Shown piece by piece: positions 6,321-8,555 of a DNA stretch of 8,555 bases. Every line of letters begins with the position of its first letter. Positions within the stretch are counted from its first letter, which is position 1. The notes beneath the pieces are model-generated. The model ran no database searches. It worked only from the letters and a program-made list of their open reading frames with translations, and was not told the origin of the DNA. Position numbers and translations under genes: made by a program. Source of the stretch: an uncultured Pseudomonadota bacterium (lineage in GTDB: Bacteria; Lernaellota; Lernaellaia; Lernaellales; Lernaellaceae); assembly GCA_937967875.1 (NCBI GenBank), contig CALBTQ010000714.1:1-8555 (forward strand), read 5' to 3'.

Positions 6321-6794
6321 GTGCCCTACGTCGATCTGTTAGTTGCCGTCGTCATTCTGATCTTTGCCGGCAAAGGGCTGGTCAAAGGCTTCTTTGTCGA
6401 GGCGCTGACCTTTCTCGGTTTCATCGTCGCATTGTTCATCATGGCCAACTTCTACAAGGAGTTGGGCAATTGGGTGGGCGCGTTTTTTTCCCTGAACGCC
6501 AAGATCCTTTCCGTGGTCGTATTCATTGTCGGTTTCATCCTGATCACCTTCGCTTTCGGGCTGGTGGGCAACATGCTGACCAAGGCGACCAAGGCGCTGA
6601 GGTTGTCGGGACTCAACCGCGCGTTCGGCGGCGTGTTCGGCGCGGCGAAGGGCGCGTTCGCCTGCGGAATTTTTCTGGCGGTGATCACTGAACAGAAATT
6701 GTTTACCTCGTTGGTGGCCAAGGCGCAGGAGTCGATTCTGGCTCCGTACCTGATCGAGTTCGCCAACGGGTTGTTGAAGCTGTTGGATCTTTGA
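6321..6794 (+). CDS. CvpA-family membrane protein
   Basis: This 157-residue membrane protein has four hydrophobic segments, at about 4-24, 28-44, 62-86 and 103-122. The N-terminus, VDLLVAVVILIFAGKGLVKG, is the family's opening: an early Asp, then a G..KG turn after the first membrane helix. RLSGLNRAFGGVFGAAKGAF at about 94-113 is the family's 'ldr.lG..fG..rG' signature. The E. coli member is needed for colicin V production, but the general role in the inner membrane is unclear, with envelope stress tolerance proposed. The start is GTG 6321 with a weak GAGAG site 10 bases upstream; no better start precedes it. It lies 31 bases after yqeY and 22 bases before dnaG, so it is probably co-transcribed with both. 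The family call is good; orthology to the E. coli gene is not claimed. Confidence -1.
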   Translation: MPYVDLLVAVVILIFAGKGLVKGFFVEALTFLGFIVALFIMANFYKELGNWVGAFFSLNAKILSVVVFIVGFILITFAFGLVGNMLTKATKALRLSGLNRAFGGVFGAAKGAFACGIFLAVITEQKLFTSLVAKAQESILAPYLIEFANGLLKLLDL

Positions 6795-6816
6795 AGCGAA
6801 CGAAGGCCGGATAGAC

Positions 6817-8555
6817 ATGGGTTTTATCCCGGATGAAATAGTCGAGCAGGTGCGGGCTGCGGCCGATATCGTGCAGATCATCGGCGAGTCGGTGACTCTC
6901 AAACGGGTGGGGCGGCGGATGGTCGGCCTGTGCCCGTTTCACGAGGACAGCCAGCCCAGCTTCTATGTCAATCCTGATCGGGGCGCCTTCAAGTGTTTCG
7001 GCTGTGGGATGGGCGGCGACGTGTTCCGGTTCATCATGGAAACCGAGCGCCTGACTTTTCCCGAGGCCATTCGTCTGTTGGCGGAGCGCTACGGCATCGA
7101 GGTGCCGGAAACGGCGAGCAGCACGCGACCGAAAGGATATCGCGAGCGCCTATTGACAGCCAACGAAGCGGCTTTATCGTTTTTTCGAGAGCGGTTGAAG
7201 CATCCGGAACACGGGCGGGTCGCACGGGACTATCTGAAACAGCGCCAGGTCAGCGAAGAGATGATCGAGCGGTTCGAGCTCGGTTACGCCCCGGATGCGT
7301 GGGATCAGTTGGCCGCGCATTTACGGCGCAAGGGAGTGGCGCTGGAGGATGCGGTCGCGGTGGGCGTGATCGCGCCCCGCGAAAAGGGCGACGGCTATTA
7401 CGATCGGTTTCGCCACCGGGTGATGTGCCCGGTCCGCAATGCGGTCGGGCAAGCGGTGGCGTTTTCCGGACGACTGCTGGGCGGCGAGGGACCCAAGTAC
7501 ATCAATTCGCCCGAGAGCGACGTATTTCATAAGAGCCGCACCTTTTACGGGCTGCATCTGGCCGGCAAGGAGATAGGCAAGCGGGACGCCGCGCTGGTGT
7601 GCGAGGGGAATTTCGACGTCATCTCGCTGCATCAGTTCGGCTTTCCGGTGACGGTGGCGGCGTTGGGCACGGCGTTTACGGCCGATCACGCCACGCTGAT
7701 GGAACGATACACGAAAAATGCGACCTTTGTTTTCGACGGCGACGAGGCCGGGCAGAAAGCAATGGTTAAATTATTGGATATCTACCTGGAACGCGAGGAG
7801 CAACCTCGCGTGGTGGTGCTGCCTACGGGCGAGGACCCCGACAGTTTTTTGAAAGGCCAAGGCGCAAAAAGCTTCGCGGCGCTGGTGGAAAATGCGCCCT
7901 CGTTGTTGGATTTCGTGGTCGAGCGCATTTTTGCGGCCGCCGGGAAAACCAGCGAGGGCATCGCGCGCGGGTTGGAGGAAGCCTGCCGGATCGCCGCGCG
8001 CATGCAGAGCCCTATCCGTCGAGGATTGCTGGCGAATCAGCTTTCCAACCGCACCAACGTGCCCGAGGAAGTGGTGCGCCAGCAGGTCGAACGGTTGCGA
8101 CGCGGGCAGAAGGCGAGGCCGATGATGCGTCGAGAGGAAGCTACGCGGACGCTGCCGGCGGCGGAACGTACGATTTTGGCAACGCTTTTGCATTATCCGG
8201 CGGCGGGGCGCGAGGTCGAACGCGAGGCGCTGATGCTGGCGTTGCCGGAACGGGCGATGCGCACCCTGGCCGAGCGGATGCTAAGTGCGCCGGCGGGCGA
8301 GGAAATCGACGCCGAAACGTTGATGCGGCCCGACGACGACGAGGAAGTGCGTTCCCTGGCGGGCGATCTGCTGATGCTCGCCGCGCCTTGCGAGGCCAAA
8401 ACGGCGCCGCAGGCCCTGGCCGATGCGATACGCGATCGCGAGGTGCGCGGCCTGAAAGAGGAACTGGCGGCGGTGACGGCCCAGTTGGCGCAAGTGAAGG
8501 CGGGGGACGACAAGCGCGCGGAGAATTTGGAACGACAACGGTTCGCTTTACGCAA
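6817..8555 (+). CDS. dnaG: DNA primase DnaG (3' partial)
   Basis: The frame opens at ATG 6817 (upstream purines GAAGG and GGATAG) and stays open to the window end, 579 codons, so the C-terminus is cut off. The N-terminal CHC2 zinc domain has CPFH (C39, H42) and CFGCG (C60, C63). The RNA polymerase-like region has YDRFRHRVMCP (195-205) and GPKYINSPES (about 225-234). The Toprim domain has EGNFDV (E263), VAALGTAFT, FDGDEAG (D307, D309) and GEDPDSFL (D340, D342). After about residue 430 comes the poorly conserved helical part that binds the replicative helicase. The enzyme makes RNA primers at the replication fork. The Toprim motif reads EGNFDV where E. coli has EGYMDV; the acidic residues are kept, so activity is expected. 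Downstream genes, often rpoD in this operon, lie outside the window. Identification is secure. Confidence -1.
   Translation, partial: MGFIPDEIVEQVRAAADIVQIIGESVTLKRVGRRMVGLCPFHEDSQPSFYVNPDRGAFKCFGCGMGGDVFRFIMETERLTFPEAIRLLAERYGIEVPETASSTRPKGYRERLLTANEAALSFFRERLKHPEHGRVARDYLKQRQVSEEMIERFELGYAPDAWDQLAAHLRRKGVALEDAVAVGVIAPREKGDGYYDRFRHRVMCPVRNAVGQAVAFSGRLLGGEGPKYINSPESDVFHKSRTFYGLHLAGKEIGKRDAALVCEGNFDVISLHQFGFPVTVAALGTAFTADHATLMERYTKNATFVFDGDEAGQKAMVKLLDIYLEREEQPRVVVLPTGEDPDSFLKGQGAKSFAALVENAPSLLDFVVERIFAAAGKTSEGIARGLEEACRIAARMQSPIRRGLLANQLSNRTNVPEEVVRQQVERLRRGQKARPMMRREEATRTLPAAERTILATLLHYPAAGREVEREALMLALPERAMRTLAERMLSAPAGEEIDAETLMRPDDDEEVRSLAGDLLMLAAPCEAKTAPQALADAIRDREVRGLKEELAAVTAQLAQVKAGDDKRAENLERQRFALR

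Noticed and set aside
7153..7180. Internal promoter in dnaG (TTGACA, 16 bases, TATCGT)
   Set aside because: About one TTGACA per strand is expected by chance in this length, the -10 is weak, and it lies inside conserved primase coding sequence.

Overview
This is a GC-rich stretch, roughly 60% GC by eye, from a bacterium. All nine genes I can support lie on the + strand with gaps from overlapping to about 220 bases, so it looks like ordinary chromosome rather than a mobile region. I see no insertion sequence, tRNA, rRNA, CRISPR array or phage gene. The order rpsU - yqeY - cvpA-like - dnaG, together with a lipid-modified surface protein, a DUF2723-TPR protein and an 'EGNFDV' Toprim motif in DnaG, suggests a Gram-negative of the former Deltaproteobacteria or a related phylum (Myxococcota, Desulfobacterota, Bdellovibrionota or similar). 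That placement is inference and no species is claimed.

Region 1 (1-2351) holds the 3' part of a multi-pass membrane protein of the DUF2723/TMEM260 type carrying a C-terminal TPR domain. Six bases later comes a GT2 glycosyltransferase of the polyprenyl-phosphate sugar synthase (ALG5/DPM1-like) type. Together they could make a lipid-linked sugar donor and use it outside the membrane, possibly on proteins.

Region 2 (2352-5404) begins with a 93-base gap containing a good sigma70-type promoter. It is followed by an unrecognised acidic lipoprotein with one TPR-like segment, an EI24/CysZ-like membrane protein and a HAD-IIB phosphatase. The last two overlap by 20 bases, and the three probably form one transcription unit.

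Region 3 (5405-8555) is the macromolecular-synthesis operon. A 223-base gap holds, in order, a promoter candidate, a strong intrinsic terminator starting only a few bases past the predicted transcription start, a long imperfect hairpin and a Shine-Dalgarno site. Then come rpsU (ribosomal protein S21, TTG start), yqeY (overlapping rpsU by 13 bases), a CvpA-family membrane protein and dnaG (primase, running off the window end at about residue 579 with no stop).

No gene-free stretch exceeds 300 bases. No clearly new multi-gene system is visible. The most interesting points are the promoter-terminator-hairpin arrangement ahead of rpsU, the pairing of DUF2723-TPR with a polyprenyl-phosphate sugar synthase, and the orphan lipoprotein with its two conserved-looking neighbours.
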